DNA of 64,000 nt from Candidatus Leptofilum proximum (GTDB taxonomy: Bacteria > Chloroflexota > Anaerolineae > Promineifilales > Promineifilaceae), in NCBI GenBank assembly GCA_016710325.1, contig JADJXK010000002.1:3100001-3164000 (forward strand), read 5' to 3'. Position numbers and translations under genes: made by a program. This document shows positions 16,771-25,593 of this stretch, piece after piece (the stretch's first letter is position 1; each line of letters opens with the position of its first letter). The notes beneath the pieces are model-generated. The model saw only the letters and a program-made list of their open reading frames with translations. It ran no database searches and was not told where the DNA came from.

Positions 16771-17729
16771 TTGACTTCAGTGCCGTCACCGAAGCGACGG
16801 CTCCAGGCAAGATTATTTTGTTTGGCGAACATGCGGTGGTGTACGGCCGTCCCGCCATCGCCGCCCCCATTTCCCAACTGCGCGCCAAAGCCACCATTAC
16901 CCATTCATCGAGCAACAACTGCTATATCGTCGCCCCGGACCTGAACCGGCACGACCGGCTGCAAGACCTGCCACCCGACGACGCCCTGGCCCTGGCGGCG
17001 CGGCAGGTGCTGGACGCCGCGCAGATCGCCTGGCCGCCAGATGTAACCATTTACGTCAACAGCCAGATTCCCATTGCCAGCGGCATGGGCAGCGGAGCGG
17101 CCATTGCCGCCGCCATCATTCGTGCCCTGGCGCAGCATTTGCAGCGCCCCGATTTGCTGACCAACGAGCGGGTTTCGGCGTTAGCCTACGAAGTGGAAAA
17201 GATCCATCACGGCACGCCCAGCGGCATCGACAACACGGTGGTGGCCTACGAGCAGCCAATCTGGTTTGTGCGCCAATCGCCGTACAACCAGATTGAGCCG
17301 TTTACGGTAGCAGCGCCGCTGCGCTTTGTAGTGGCGGACACGGGCGTGCGCAGCAGCACCAAAATTGCCGTGGGCGATGTGCGCCGCCAGTACAATGAGC
17401 AGCCCGCCAGGTTTGCCCAGATTTTTGATGCCTGCGGCCGTATCGCCCGAACCGCGCGTATGGCCATCGAAACAGGCAGCGTCACCCAGGTAGGCCAGCT
17501 CATGACCGAAAACCACGGCTGGCTGCAAAAGATGACGGTATCGTCGTCGGAGCTGGACAGATTGGTGGCGGCGGCGCTGGAGGCGGGCGCGCTGGGCGCC
17601 AAGCTCAGCGGCGCGGGGCGTGGCGGCAATATGATTGCCCTGGTAGCGGATGATGGGATGGAAACGGCCGTACGCACCGCACTGCACCAGGCCGGAGCCA
17701 GTCATATTCTCACCACCATTTTGGCGTAA
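16767..17729 (+). CDS. mvk: Mevalonate kinase
   Basis: 320-residue GHMP kinase. APGKIILFGEHAVVYGRPAIA (residues 12-32) and the ATP loop IPIASGMGSGAAIAAAIIRAL (near residue 95-115) are characteristic of mevalonate kinase, as are HHGTPSGIDNT, which supplies the catalytic region, and the C-terminal AKLSGAGRGGNMIAL. It phosphorylates mevalonate with ATP in the cytoplasmic mevalonate route to isopentenyl diphosphate. The start ATG overlaps the UbiA stop (ATGA). Presence of the mevalonate route fits some Chloroflexota. Confidence 0.93.
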   Translation: MIDFSAVTEATAPGKIILFGEHAVVYGRPAIAAPISQLRAKATITHSSSNNCYIVAPDLNRHDRLQDLPPDDALALAARQVLDAAQIAWPPDVTIYVNSQIPIASGMGSGAAIAAAIIRALAQHLQRPDLLTNERVSALAYEVEKIHHGTPSGIDNTVVAYEQPIWFVRQSPYNQIEPFTVAAPLRFVVADTGVRSSTKIAVGDVRRQYNEQPARFAQIFDACGRIARTARMAIETGSVTQVGQLMTENHGWLQKMTVSSSELDRLVAAALEAGALGAKLSGAGRGGNMIALVADDGMETAVRTALHQAGASHILTTILA

Positions 17730-17837
17730 AACGGCCGTCTCTTTTCCCCCTATCATTCGATACCCTTTTGATTTACTCTTGCCCAAAAAATTGTTGCAGC
17801 CCGCGCTTGCGGGTTGAGTTTACTCCCCAGTCCCGCA

Positions 17838-17944
17838 CAAATACTTCCTCACAGTTATCCTTTGGTATACCTGGTTCTCCGGCCAACAACGGTATGATGC
17901 TGCCTATCAACAACTTTTGTGTCATCAATAAAAAGGAGAATCAC
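17838..17944 (+). promoter_or_regulatory. Conserved promoter/leader of CPBP gene A
   Basis: This leader is closely similar to 31817-31923 upstream of the paralogous CPBP gene C, including AATACT, TATCCTTTGGTATACC (palindromic core GGTATACC at 17864-17871), TATGATGCTG and AAGGAGAATCA. A similar TTTCGTATACCCG box lies at 24231-24243. It is a candidate operator for the MalT-type regulators of this island. Confidence 0.55.
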
Positions 17945-18760
17945 ATGAATTCAATCACCTCATTCATCAAACGCTTTCCCCAGGCAGTTTTTTGGGCCAT
18001 CGCCTGGTCCACCTTTTTCTTCGGCTACTTCATGTATCTGCGCACCCGTTCCGAAATATGGCAGCTCCTCATTTTAGGCCCTTTTCTGGGCGGGATATTG
18101 GTCACAGGCATCGCCGACGGCCGTTCTGGCCTGAAAACATATTTTGCTCGCATTGTGCGCTGGCGGGTCCCCGTTAAGTGGTACGCTGTGGCCCTGTTCC
18201 TGCCTTTCGTTCTGCGGCTGGCTGCATTTGGTCTGACCGTTGCCTCCGGTGCAGAAACCATCGTCAATCCGGAATGGGCCTGGGGCGACATATTCTTTAA
18301 CCTGGTTATTGTCATCTTTGTTATCTCGCTGGGTGAGGAACCGGGTTTTCGTGGGTTTGCCCTGCCTCGTTTGCTGAACGGCCGTTCCGCCTTAACGGCC
18401 AGCCTCATCCTGGGTGTATTCCATGCCATCTGGCATCTTCCGCTCTTCATCACCGGCGCCCAGCCGCCTATCGTTTTCCTTGTCATCCTGGCCGGGGCCG
18501 TCTTGAACACCTGGCTGTTTAACAATACCAACGGCAGCGTTTTGCTGACTATAATTATGCATACATCGGTTGACTTTCAGGTGTATGTCTTCAACCCTTT
18601 GTTTACCGAGGCAGATGCGGTGACGCACACTTACTGGCTGGTGGCGGCTTATGTGGCAACGGCCGTCATCCTCCTCCTGGTGACCGGGAAAAATCTGTCT
18701 CGCAAACAGGAAATCCAAGCCGAGCAGGTAACCACAACTGCGCCATTGGCAGCCAATTAA
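17945..18760 (+). CDS. CPBP intramembrane metalloprotease A
   Basis: 271 residues from ATG 17945, which has AAAGGAGAA just upstream; the longer frame enters the promoter. It has about seven membrane helices and the three CPBP (Abi/CAAX-protease-like) motifs: EEPGFR near residue 130, HAIWH near 160 and MHTSVD near 204. Members cleave within or near membranes (CAAX processing) or protect producers of membrane-active peptides. It shares near-identical stretches with CPBP C at 31924, showing a recent duplication with its promoter. No substrate is evident. Confidence 0.85.
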   Translation: MNSITSFIKRFPQAVFWAIAWSTFFFGYFMYLRTRSEIWQLLILGPFLGGILVTGIADGRSGLKTYFARIVRWRVPVKWYAVALFLPFVLRLAAFGLTVASGAETIVNPEWAWGDIFFNLVIVIFVISLGEEPGFRGFALPRLLNGRSALTASLILGVFHAIWHLPLFITGAQPPIVFLVILAGAVLNTWLFNNTNGSVLLTIIMHTSVDFQVYVFNPLFTEADAVTHTYWLVAAYVATAVILLLVTGKNLSRKQEIQAEQVTTTAPLAAN

Positions 18761-18866
18761 TCGATACTTCGTCATGACCGTAATCCCAACAGCCTCATTT
18801 TCCAGAGTGGCACAGAGGATTCACCTGAGCTGATTGAGCAGCTCCGCCTCGGCAAATAAATAGAGT

Positions 18867-18919
18867 AGGGTGCACTTGTTTTGGCTCTCAAATTTTGAAA
18901 TCCAAGGCAGGTGCACCCT
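18867..18919 (+). promoter_or_regulatory. Inverted repeat in the leader of the ADC-like gene
   Basis: AGGGTGCAC (18867-18875) and GTGCACCCT (18911-18919) are exact complements 35 bases apart, ending 11 bases before the GGAGG ribosome site. Folding could affect translation, or it may be a paired operator. Confidence 0.45.
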
Positions 18920-18938
18920 CACAAAACGGAGGATTATC

Positions 18939-19667
18939 ATGGCAGCACCGAGCCACTATGTGGTAGATGTTCGCGGGGTCAAAGAAGTTGCAATAGCCGG
19001 CACGGCCGATTTAGCCTTTTGGCGTGACAGGTTACAAGCAGAAGGTTTATATCCCACCAATGACAACGGCCGTGCTGCCGTCGTCATCAGCGCCACGGAT
19101 CTCAAATGGATGGGGATACGCTTCAATGAGTTATCGATTTCAGTGCACGTTTCCAGGCAGGCAGACGGCCGTACCGTTGATGGCGTTTTTCTGGTTCATG
19201 CCTTCAACTCGAAACCTCTCCTGGCCCTGATGGAAAGAACGTTTTTCCAGACGCCTTATTATGGCGGCAGCATCTACGGCGTCACAAAAAGTCTGCCCCA
19301 AATGCAGCTGTGTGCCGGGCAAACACTGCTGTTTCAGGCAAGCATGGTTGGGCAGCGTCTACCCGAGCAGCAGAAGGCGTATTTGTGGGAAGGACCCATT
19401 TATCTGCCCACGAAGCAAACCAAAAAGAAACAGGCAGGTCGCTGTTTTTACGGCCGTATCAGTGGGTCTACCAAATCTTATCCCTTTAGGGTTGAAGACC
19501 ATCTCTGGCTGCCTTTACCACCGGGAGACACTGTTTTTCACTGGCTGCGTGAATCTAACTTTCAGGCGGCAGAGTGGCAAGTTCGTCCGCAGGCTCGGCA
19601 CGCCAAATCAAAAACCATGAACCAGGCCTCGCCCGACCACTTAACGACCACTTTCGCAGGATCATAA
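18939..19667 (+). CDS. Uncharacterised protein, possibly acetoacetate-decarboxylase-like fold
   Basis: 242 residues from ATG 18939 with a GGAGG site. No signal peptide or membrane segment. The central sequence (WMGIRFNELSISVHVSRQADGR, then a Phe/Tyr-rich LMERTFFQTPYYGGSIYGVT) has the feel of the acetoacetate decarboxylase superfamily (ADC/DUF2071), in which strands surround a small-molecule pocket. A catalytic lysine cannot be assigned, so this is only a suggestion. It is 14 bases upstream of the flavin monooxygenase gene and probably co-transcribed with it. Confidence 0.45.
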   Translation: MAAPSHYVVDVRGVKEVAIAGTADLAFWRDRLQAEGLYPTNDNGRAAVVISATDLKWMGIRFNELSISVHVSRQADGRTVDGVFLVHAFNSKPLLALMERTFFQTPYYGGSIYGVTKSLPQMQLCAGQTLLFQASMVGQRLPEQQKAYLWEGPIYLPTKQTKKKQAGRCFYGRISGSTKSYPFRVEDHLWLPLPPGDTVFHWLRESNFQAAEWQVRPQARHAKSKTMNQASPDHLTTTFAGS

Positions 19668-19681
19668 GGAACAGCAAACTG

Positions 19682-20824
19682 ATGCAAAAAGTTATTATTG
19701 TTGGCGCGGGGATTGGTGGCTTGGGTACGGCCGTTGCCCTACACCAGGCAGGCATTCCCGTCACCGTCTACGAACAGGCAGAAGCGATTGGCCAGGTAGG
19801 CGCCGGGCTTACCTTGTGGTCCAACGCCCTGCGCGTGCTGCGCCGCCTTGGTCTAGCCGAGGCCGTCATTGAGGCCGGGGCTGTTATTGAAGAAGCACAG
19901 ATACGGCAGGCAAACGGCCGTATCCTTTCTCGTTCCTATCCTGGCCAATTGGCCCAGCAGCTAGGCGAACCTACTGTTGCCATTCATCGGGCCGACCTGC
20001 ACCGTATTTTGTTGGCCGCTTTACCGCCGGATGTAGTGCAGTTGGGTGCGGCTTGTACCGGCTTCAGCCAGGACGAGCAGCAGGTGACCGTGACTTTTGC
20101 CGACGGCCGTTCGGCTCAGGCCGATTGTCTCATTGGTGCCGATGGCCTCAATTCCGTCATTCGCCAGCAAATCGCGCCCCAGGCCAAAACTCGCTATGCC
20201 GGTTATACCGCCTGGCGTGGTGTGGCAGCCGTTGAAAGCCGTGTGGCTCGGGGCCAAACCTTTGAGGCCTGGGGACACGGCGCACGCTTTGGCGTCGTCC
20301 CTTTGAGCAACCAGCTTGTCTACTGGTTTGCCACGGCCAACATCCCTCCCGGACAAAGACAAGAAGCCAACAGCCGGAAAGAAACGCTGTTGCGCCAGTT
20401 CAAAGGCTGGCATGATCCTATCCCACATTTGCTGCAAACCACGCCAGCCGAAGCGATTCTGAACCATGATCTTTACGATGTGCCACCTTTTACTGGCTGG
20501 AGCCGGGGCCGCGTTACCTTATTGGGCGATGCAGCCCATCCCACCACGCCCAACCTGGGACAAGGCGCGTGTATGGCCATCGAAAGTGCCTACATCCTGG
20601 CTGACTGCCTGAAAGAACACGCCAGCCTCGCCGAGGCTTTGCGGGCCTACGAAGCACAGAGACGGCCGCGTACGGCCGTTATCACCCAACAATCCTGGCA
20701 AATTGGGCGCATAGCCCAGTGGCAAAATCGGTTTGCCTGCTGGCTGCGCGATGGACTGCTCAATGCTGCGCCAGACCACCTGCTGCAAAAACGGTTGGTG
20801 CAAACCACTAATTTCATGATCTAA
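19682..20824 (+). CDS. FAD-dependent monooxygenase (UbiH/PHBH-like)
   Basis: 380 residues from ATG 19682 (AAGGAAC upstream). It is a class A flavoprotein hydroxylase: GAGIGG at residues 8-13 binds ADP, DCLIGADGLNS is the second FAD motif, and GDAAHPTTPNLGQGACMAIESA near residue 282 is the third. Proteins like this hydroxylate or epoxidise aromatic, quinone or isoprenoid substrates with NAD(P)H and oxygen. The specific substrate is unknown. It sits in a three-gene run with the ADC-like gene and a four-helix membrane protein. Confidence 0.85.
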   Translation: MQKVIIVGAGIGGLGTAVALHQAGIPVTVYEQAEAIGQVGAGLTLWSNALRVLRRLGLAEAVIEAGAVIEEAQIRQANGRILSRSYPGQLAQQLGEPTVAIHRADLHRILLAALPPDVVQLGAACTGFSQDEQQVTVTFADGRSAQADCLIGADGLNSVIRQQIAPQAKTRYAGYTAWRGVAAVESRVARGQTFEAWGHGARFGVVPLSNQLVYWFATANIPPGQRQEANSRKETLLRQFKGWHDPIPHLLQTTPAEAILNHDLYDVPPFTGWSRGRVTLLGDAAHPTTPNLGQGACMAIESAYILADCLKEHASLAEALRAYEAQRRPRTAVITQQSWQIGRIAQWQNRFACWLRDGLLNAAPDHLLQKRLVQTTNFMI

Positions 20825-20859
20825 CCAACGCAATATTTTTTGACGAAAAGGAGCACGTG

Positions 20860-21318
20860 ATGGCTACGCCTACTTCTTCTAACTCATTGACACTTCCGAC
20901 TGCCCGGATCAAACAGGCTCAGAAACTACTTTTTCTCATCAACGGAGTGCTGCTTACATTCATAGGCACAGTGGCTGCGCTGAGTGACTTTATCGCCTAC
21001 CAAACTGGGAATGGGCCGCTAGGGGCAAAGTTGTTCAATGCACCGTATGCGGTGAGTTTTTTCGAGCTGCATGGGCTGACGGCCTTTTTTGGCATTCTTC
21101 TTCTCACCATGGCCCGGCGTACGCTAACGCCCAACTGGCATCTTGCCGCCGCCGCATTTCATCTTTTTTTAGCCGCTGGCATTATGATTTTTTGGCAGGG
21201 AGCGGTGGCGTGGGGTGTGGCAACCGCTGAAGCCGTCACGGCCGTTCTACACGCAGCTTTTGCCGCGGCGCACTGTCTGCTTTATGTGCGGGTCAGCAGA
21301 TCGGCTGTTATTCGTTAA
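20860..21318 (+). CDS. Four-helix membrane protein A
   Basis: 152 residues from ATG 20860, with AAAAGGAG seven bases upstream. Four hydrophobic segments: LLFLINGVLLTFIGTVAAL, FFELHGLTAFFGILLL, WHLAAAAFHLFLAAGIMIFW and VTAVLHAAFAAAHCLL. It is a distant paralog of the protein at 34730, with the same order of features: charged N-terminus, an E-x-HGL segment, NWHL/SWHL, FW/YWDGA and a C-terminal helix. The function is unknown. It is the last gene before the first MalT-type regulator. Confidence 0.7.
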   Translation: MATPTSSNSLTLPTARIKQAQKLLFLINGVLLTFIGTVAALSDFIAYQTGNGPLGAKLFNAPYAVSFFELHGLTAFFGILLLTMARRTLTPNWHLAAAAFHLFLAAGIMIFWQGAVAWGVATAEAVTAVLHAAFAAAHCLLYVRVSRSAVIR

Positions 21319-21366
21319 TTTATTTTGTGGGTCTTCAGGAATTCAGGGGGTTTACAATCGCGTGAT

Positions 21367-21424
21367 GCGTGAAACGTGAAACGTGTCCAGAGAGACATCA
21401 CGTTTCACGCTTCACGTTTCACGC
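21367..21424. repeat. Self-complementary repeat, CGTGAAAC class
   Basis: GCGTGAAACGTGAAACGTG (21367-21385) faces CACGTTTCACGCTTCACG and further copies (21399-21424). Both arms are themselves tandem repeats of CGTGAAA. It lies just upstream of the first MalT-type regulator. Confidence 0.7.
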
Positions 21425-21485
21425 CAAACCCCACGAAATCCCAAAGAGCCTCTTTTGCTTCCTTCCCCCATCCTTTCTGCTCCTA

Positions 21486-21497
21486 TATACTCTGCAT
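21486..21497 (+). promoter_or_regulatory. -10 box (TATACT) of leaderless regulator gene A
   Basis: TATACT at 21486-21491, six bases, then the GTG start at 21498. There is no ribosome site. The same arrangement precedes the paralog at 29074. Confidence 0.5.
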
Positions 21498-24200
21498 GTG
21501 TCCGATTTACTCTTGCAGACAAAACTGTTCCGCCCCAGCTTACGGCCGTCTCTCATCACCCGCTCCCCACTGATTGAGCGGCTCAATACAGGACTGGATT
21601 ATGCTCGTTTGACGCTTATCTCTGCCCCGGCCGGATTTGGCAAAACGACGCTGGTGACTGCCTGGTTGGAAACGCTCAACGCCGAACAAGCAAATATCGG
21701 CTGGTTGTCCCTGGATCAAAATGATAACGACCCAATACGTTTCCTCTCCTACCTTATTGCTGCTTTGCAAACGGCCGTTCCCAGCATTGGCGAAACGGCC
21801 GTACGCTTTCTCCAATCGCCTCAGCCTCCAGCCGCCGAAACCATTCTGACCCTGCTCATCAACGATATTAGCCAGGTTGGCCAACCTATCGTCCTGGTGC
21901 TGGACGATTATCACGTAATCGCCGCGGCCTCGGTTCACCAGATACTTGCCTTCTTGCTAGATCACCTGCCGCCGCTTTTTCATCTTCTTATCACCACTCG
22001 CAGCGATCCCCAGCTGCCGCTCTCCCGGCTGCGGGTTGGAGGCCAGATGGTTGAGCTGCGCGCCAATGATTTGCGGTTTACCCTTGAAGAAGTCAGGCTG
22101 TATTTTCCTCAAGTTATGGGCCTGGAGCTGTCTGGTGAGGAAACGACCGCCCTGGAGGAACGCACCGAGGGCTGGATCGCAGGCCTGCACCTGGTGGCGC
22201 TGGCCCTGCAGAGATCTGCCGATGTGCCGAAATTTATCGCCACCCTGACTGGCAGCCACCGTTACATCATGGATTACCTGATAGATGAAGTGCTGCAGCA
22301 GCGGCCACAAGGCACCGAACAATTCTTGCTGCAAACCGCCAACCTCGACCGGGTCTGCGCCTCCTTATGCAACGCCATCACTGGCCGCACCGACAGCCAG
22401 GACATTCTGGAACGGCTTGAACAGAGCAACCTGTTCCTGGTGTCTCTAGACGAGGTGCGCGGCTGGTATCGTTACCATCACCTATTTGCTGACGTTCTCC
22501 GCTACCGCTTCCAGCGCAGCCAGCCTGAAGCGCTGCCCCAACTTTTCCAGACAGCCAGTACCTGGTTTGAAGATAACGGCCTGATCGAGGAAGCTGTGCA
22601 TTATGCGCTGCAGGGGAAGAACACAGCGCAGGCCGCCCGTTTAATTGAACAGGCGGGCCCGAGCATTGTTTTTCAGGGTAGGGTGCATACCCTGCAAAGC
22701 TGGTTGGCTGCCTTCCCCCATGAGGCAATGGCCATCTATCCTGTCCTTTCTCTATACCAGGCAGCCGGGCTTATCTTTACCGGTCAGCTGGAAACGGCCG
22801 AACGGCATTTGCAGGATGCCGAACAAAACGTCTCGACAACCTTGCCTCCTGAACAAGCCCGTGTTGTCATGGGCAACGTGGCGACGATGCGAGCCGACAT
22901 CTACCGGATTCGCGGCGATCTCGACCGTTGTTTTGCCGTTACCCAGGAAGCTTTAGCGCTGCTCCCGGCAGCAGGCGGAATGGCGCTGGAGTTGCATGCC
23001 ACGGCCCAGCTCGACAAGGCTCGCGTTTACCGGCTGGATGGCAACGTCAGCCAGGCACGAGAGCTGCTGGCCAAATCGGTCATTGACCCCATCATTGACA
23101 GCGGCAATAGTTTCGCCACCCTGAACAGCATCACCAACCTCGCCTATCTTCAAACGCTGCAGGGGCAGTTACAACAGGCACGGCGTACCTACGGCCGTGT
23201 TTTTGATCTGGTTCAGCAGCCAGAACTGCTGCCGAATTTATTTGGCAGCGCCTTTTGTTATATTGGCCTGGGCGACCTGCTGTGCGAGCAAAACGATCTG
23301 GCAGCGGCGGAACAGTATCTGGTCGACGGGGTTGCCCTGGTTGGCGGTGCTATGATCGTCGAAGCAGATGTTGTAGTTTGGGGGCACGCGGCTCTGGCCC
23401 GACTGTATCAGGCGCAGGGAGATGCGACCGCAGCCAACGCGACGCTGGCCGCCTTTACCGAGATAAGCCGACGGCGACCGATGGCTTCCCGCGTGTTGCA
23501 GCAGGCTAAAGCGGTACAGGCCAAGTTGTGGCTGGCGCAAAATAATCTGGCTGAGGCAGTCCAGTGGGCCGATACATTGGCCCTGAATGATGAGGAACTT
23601 CGCCTGTTTCGTTATGAACATGAAGCGCTCGTTCTGCTGCGGGTTCGGCTTGCCCAGGCGCGAACCTCTTCTGATCATCACGCCCTGCCAGCGGCGGACC
23701 AGCTTTTGGCTCAGCTGCAAGCAGCCGCCGAGCGAAACAATCGCTGGCAAAGTGTTTTGGAAATTCTGATCCTACAAGCCCTGCTCCGGCAGCTGATAGG
23801 TGACGTAGACGGTGCGTTGAGCAAACTGGAACAGGCATTTATCATCGCCGAAGGGGAAGGGTATGCGCGTCTCTTTCTAGACGAGGGAGAGCCGATGGCA
23901 TATCTCCTGCGTACTGCCCTTTCGCGCGGCATTTTTCTGGCCTATACCACGCGGCTGCTGTCTGCTTTTACTGTTTTGTCGACGGAAAATGATCCGCCGT
24001 TGTGGTTAGAACGGCTCAGCGACCGCGAGCTGGAAGTGCTGCGCCTGGTGGCCGATGGCGCTTCCAACCGCGAGATTGCTGATGAACTATTTCTGGCGGT
24101 GACCACCGTCAAGAAGCACATCAGCAACATCATGAGTAAACTGAATGCCAGCAGCCGCACCCAGGCGGTGGCCGAGGCACGTACCCTGGGTTTGCTCTAA
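21498..24200 (+). CDS. MalT-type LuxR-family regulator A
   Basis: 900 residues from GTG 21498; the frame remains open upstream but homology with the paralog at 29074 begins here (SDLLLQTKLF). A STAND-type ATPase domain has the P-loop APAGFGKTT (43-51) and Walker B VLVLDDYHVI. A long central region of helical TPR-like repeats follows, and the C-terminal LuxR helix-turn-helix has LSDRELEVLRLVADGASNREIADELF and TTVKKHISNIMSKL. Such proteins bind an inducer and ATP, oligomerise and activate transcription. The likely targets are the adjacent membrane-protein genes. The inducer is unknown. Confidence 0.88.
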   Translation: MSDLLLQTKLFRPSLRPSLITRSPLIERLNTGLDYARLTLISAPAGFGKTTLVTAWLETLNAEQANIGWLSLDQNDNDPIRFLSYLIAALQTAVPSIGETAVRFLQSPQPPAAETILTLLINDISQVGQPIVLVLDDYHVIAAASVHQILAFLLDHLPPLFHLLITTRSDPQLPLSRLRVGGQMVELRANDLRFTLEEVRLYFPQVMGLELSGEETTALEERTEGWIAGLHLVALALQRSADVPKFIATLTGSHRYIMDYLIDEVLQQRPQGTEQFLLQTANLDRVCASLCNAITGRTDSQDILERLEQSNLFLVSLDEVRGWYRYHHLFADVLRYRFQRSQPEALPQLFQTASTWFEDNGLIEEAVHYALQGKNTAQAARLIEQAGPSIVFQGRVHTLQSWLAAFPHEAMAIYPVLSLYQAAGLIFTGQLETAERHLQDAEQNVSTTLPPEQARVVMGNVATMRADIYRIRGDLDRCFAVTQEALALLPAAGGMALELHATAQLDKARVYRLDGNVSQARELLAKSVIDPIIDSGNSFATLNSITNLAYLQTLQGQLQQARRTYGRVFDLVQQPELLPNLFGSAFCYIGLGDLLCEQNDLAAAEQYLVDGVALVGGAMIVEADVVVWGHAALARLYQAQGDATAANATLAAFTEISRRRPMASRVLQQAKAVQAKLWLAQNNLAEAVQWADTLALNDEELRLFRYEHEALVLLRVRLAQARTSSDHHALPAADQLLAQLQAAAERNNRWQSVLEILILQALLRQLIGDVDGALSKLEQAFIIAEGEGYARLFLDEGEPMAYLLRTALSRGIFLAYTTRLLSAFTVLSTENDPPLWLERLSDRELEVLRLVADGASNREIADELFLAVTTVKKHISNIMSKLNASSRTQAVAEARTLGLL

Positions 24201-24230
24201 TCTTCTAAAGATACATCCTCCGAATACTTC

Positions 24231-24243
24231 TTTCGTATACCCG
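24231..24243 (+). promoter_or_regulatory. GTATACC box upstream of the DUF3995 operon
   Basis: TTTCGTATACCCG, preceded by AATACTTC, resembles TTTGGTATACC upstream of the CPBP A and C genes. It lies about 50 bases before the first gene of the next operon and just after the regulator gene. Confidence 0.4.
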
Positions 24244-24292
24244 CCTTACGCCCCTCTCGCTGTTATCCTGTGGTCATCTTTGAAGGTGACTT

Positions 24293-24562
24293 ATGAACAG
24301 GACAGCTATGACACCATTTCCCGTATATCAGATTCGTATTGCCGGTTTGTTGGACGCTTCCTGGACGGAGTGGTTTGACGGTTTAGCAATTACCTATATC
24401 GCTGATAACGTCACCCTTTTGACTGGCCCGCTCCCAGACCAGGCGGCGCTGCATGGCGTGTTGAACAAAATCCGCGACCTGGGTTTGACTCTGTTGTCGG
24501 TGACGGTGGAAACGGCCGTCAACAAGGACACCCAGCAACAAAACGAGGATTTGCGGTCATGA
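24293..24562 (+). CDS. Small conserved hypothetical protein
   Basis: 89 residues, soluble. The segment VYQIRIAGLLDASWTEWFDGLAITY followed by LTGPLPDQAALHGVLNKIRDLGLTLLSV resembles a widespread small family in actinobacteria and Chloroflexota that has no known function. An AAGGTGA site precedes the ATG. Its stop overlaps the next start (ATGA), so translation is coupled to the DUF3995 gene. Confidence 0.7.
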   Translation: MNRTAMTPFPVYQIRIAGLLDASWTEWFDGLAITYIADNVTLLTGPLPDQAALHGVLNKIRDLGLTLLSVTVETAVNKDTQQQNEDLRS

Positions 24563-24981
24563 TCTTTCTTGGACTTTCACTGACAGCGCTCTTTTTAAGC
24601 ATCGGTTTGCTGCACGTTTATTGGGCACTTGCCGGGACAGGGCAATCATCCGCCGTGATTCCCAGCCAGGATGGCCAATTGAGCTTTGTACCCACGCCGA
24701 CCCAAACAATCTTGGTGGCCCTGGGCCTCTTCATGAGTGCCTTGATTGTGTTGGGAACGGCCGTCAGCTTTTGGCGGTTTGGGCTGCCGCTGTGGCTGTT
24801 CAAAGTAGGTCTGTGCGGATTAACGCTGATTTTTACCCTACGAGCCATTGGCGACTTTCACTGGGTTGGTTTCTTCAAATCAGTTCGTCACACCCCTTTT
24901 GCCCGCAATGATACCTGGTTCTATTCCCCACTTTGTGCAGGAATTGCTGTTGGTTGTGCTGTATTGAGCATTTTGTCGTGA
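24559..24981 (+). CDS. DUF3995 membrane protein
   Basis: 140 residues, four helices. The order GLLHVYWALAG, VIPSQDGQLSFVPTPTQT, RAIGDFHWVGFFK and FARNDTWFYSPLC is the DUF3995 signature. The function is unknown. The gene overlaps both neighbours by 4 bases. Confidence 0.8.
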   Translation: MIFLGLSLTALFLSIGLLHVYWALAGTGQSSAVIPSQDGQLSFVPTPTQTILVALGLFMSALIVLGTAVSFWRFGLPLWLFKVGLCGLTLIFTLRAIGDFHWVGFFKSVRHTPFARNDTWFYSPLCAGIAVGCAVLSILS

Positions 24982-25124
24982 ATAAACAGCCTGCACAGGC
25001 AGGCAAACTAATCGCCGATCTCAATGAATGCGATTGGCTGGGAGAAAAGTATGTTTCAAATTTGTCTGACCTCAAAAAAGCGGGGCTATTTTTATACCTC
25101 TTGACGGCAGAGGACATAACATGA
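24978..25124 (+). CDS. Very small protein (48 residues) coupled to its neighbours
   Basis: GTG start at 24978 inside the previous stop (GTGA) and stop inside the next start (ATGA). Residues include KLIADLNECDWLGEKY and KKAGLFLYLL; one cysteine, no signal peptide. I recognise no family. The exact overlap on both sides is the main evidence that it is translated. Confidence 0.55.
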   Translation: MNKQPAQAGKLIADLNECDWLGEKYVSNLSDLKKAGLFLYLLTAEDIT

Positions 25125-25576
25125 GTGAGTTTACTCTGAGAATAGTGATCGTCCTGCCAGCAGCTATATTTTCCGGCATCGTCTTGTTTTTAGCATCTGT
25201 TTTGCGGCGTACCTTTCGCCACCTAACCGAAGCGGAATTTTTCGCGGTTTTTGCCCAAATTATCCAATATGGCAGACGGTCAATCATGATCAACAGCCTG
25301 GTTTTGATTCCACTCCTATCACTCACCATCTATGTTATGACGGTCGGGATCAAAGATGGTCTGTTTATCGCTGGTGCCTCTTTGTACGTTGTTGGTTCCT
25401 TTGTGTTGTCCCGTTTACTCAATGAGCCAAACTACACAAAGTTGCTGTCCAGCAATCCTGCCAATACCGCTGCTATCGGCGTACTCAGAGACAAACTGAA
25501 CCGGGGCAACGTCGCCAGAGCTGTTTTATCCACAGCAGGTGTTTTGGTGATGGGTCTGTCCCTAATCTTGAATTGA
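25121..25576 (+). CDS. Four-helix membrane protein, DUF1772-like
   Basis: 151 residues with hydrophobic segments near 7-27, 56-72, 80-100 and 130-150 and a charged NPANTAAIGVLRDKLNRGN loop. The layout resembles the DUF1772 / anthrone-oxygenase-like membrane proteins, but key residues cannot be confirmed. It is translationally coupled to the 48-residue gene and followed 17 bases later by a CPBP gene. Confidence 0.55.
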   Translation: MSEFTLRIVIVLPAAIFSGIVLFLASVLRRTFRHLTEAEFFAVFAQIIQYGRRSIMINSLVLIPLLSLTIYVMTVGIKDGLFIAGASLYVVGSFVLSRLLNEPNYTKLLSSNPANTAAIGVLRDKLNRGNVARAVLSTAGVLVMGLSLILN

Positions 25577-25593
25577 ACTGAGGAGAAAAAACA

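Noticed and set aside
18761..18859. 32-codon open stretch after CPBP A ending EDSPELIEQLRLGK, like a protein C-terminus
   Set aside because: No start codon or ribosome site. It may be the remnant of a deleted gene but is too short to support.
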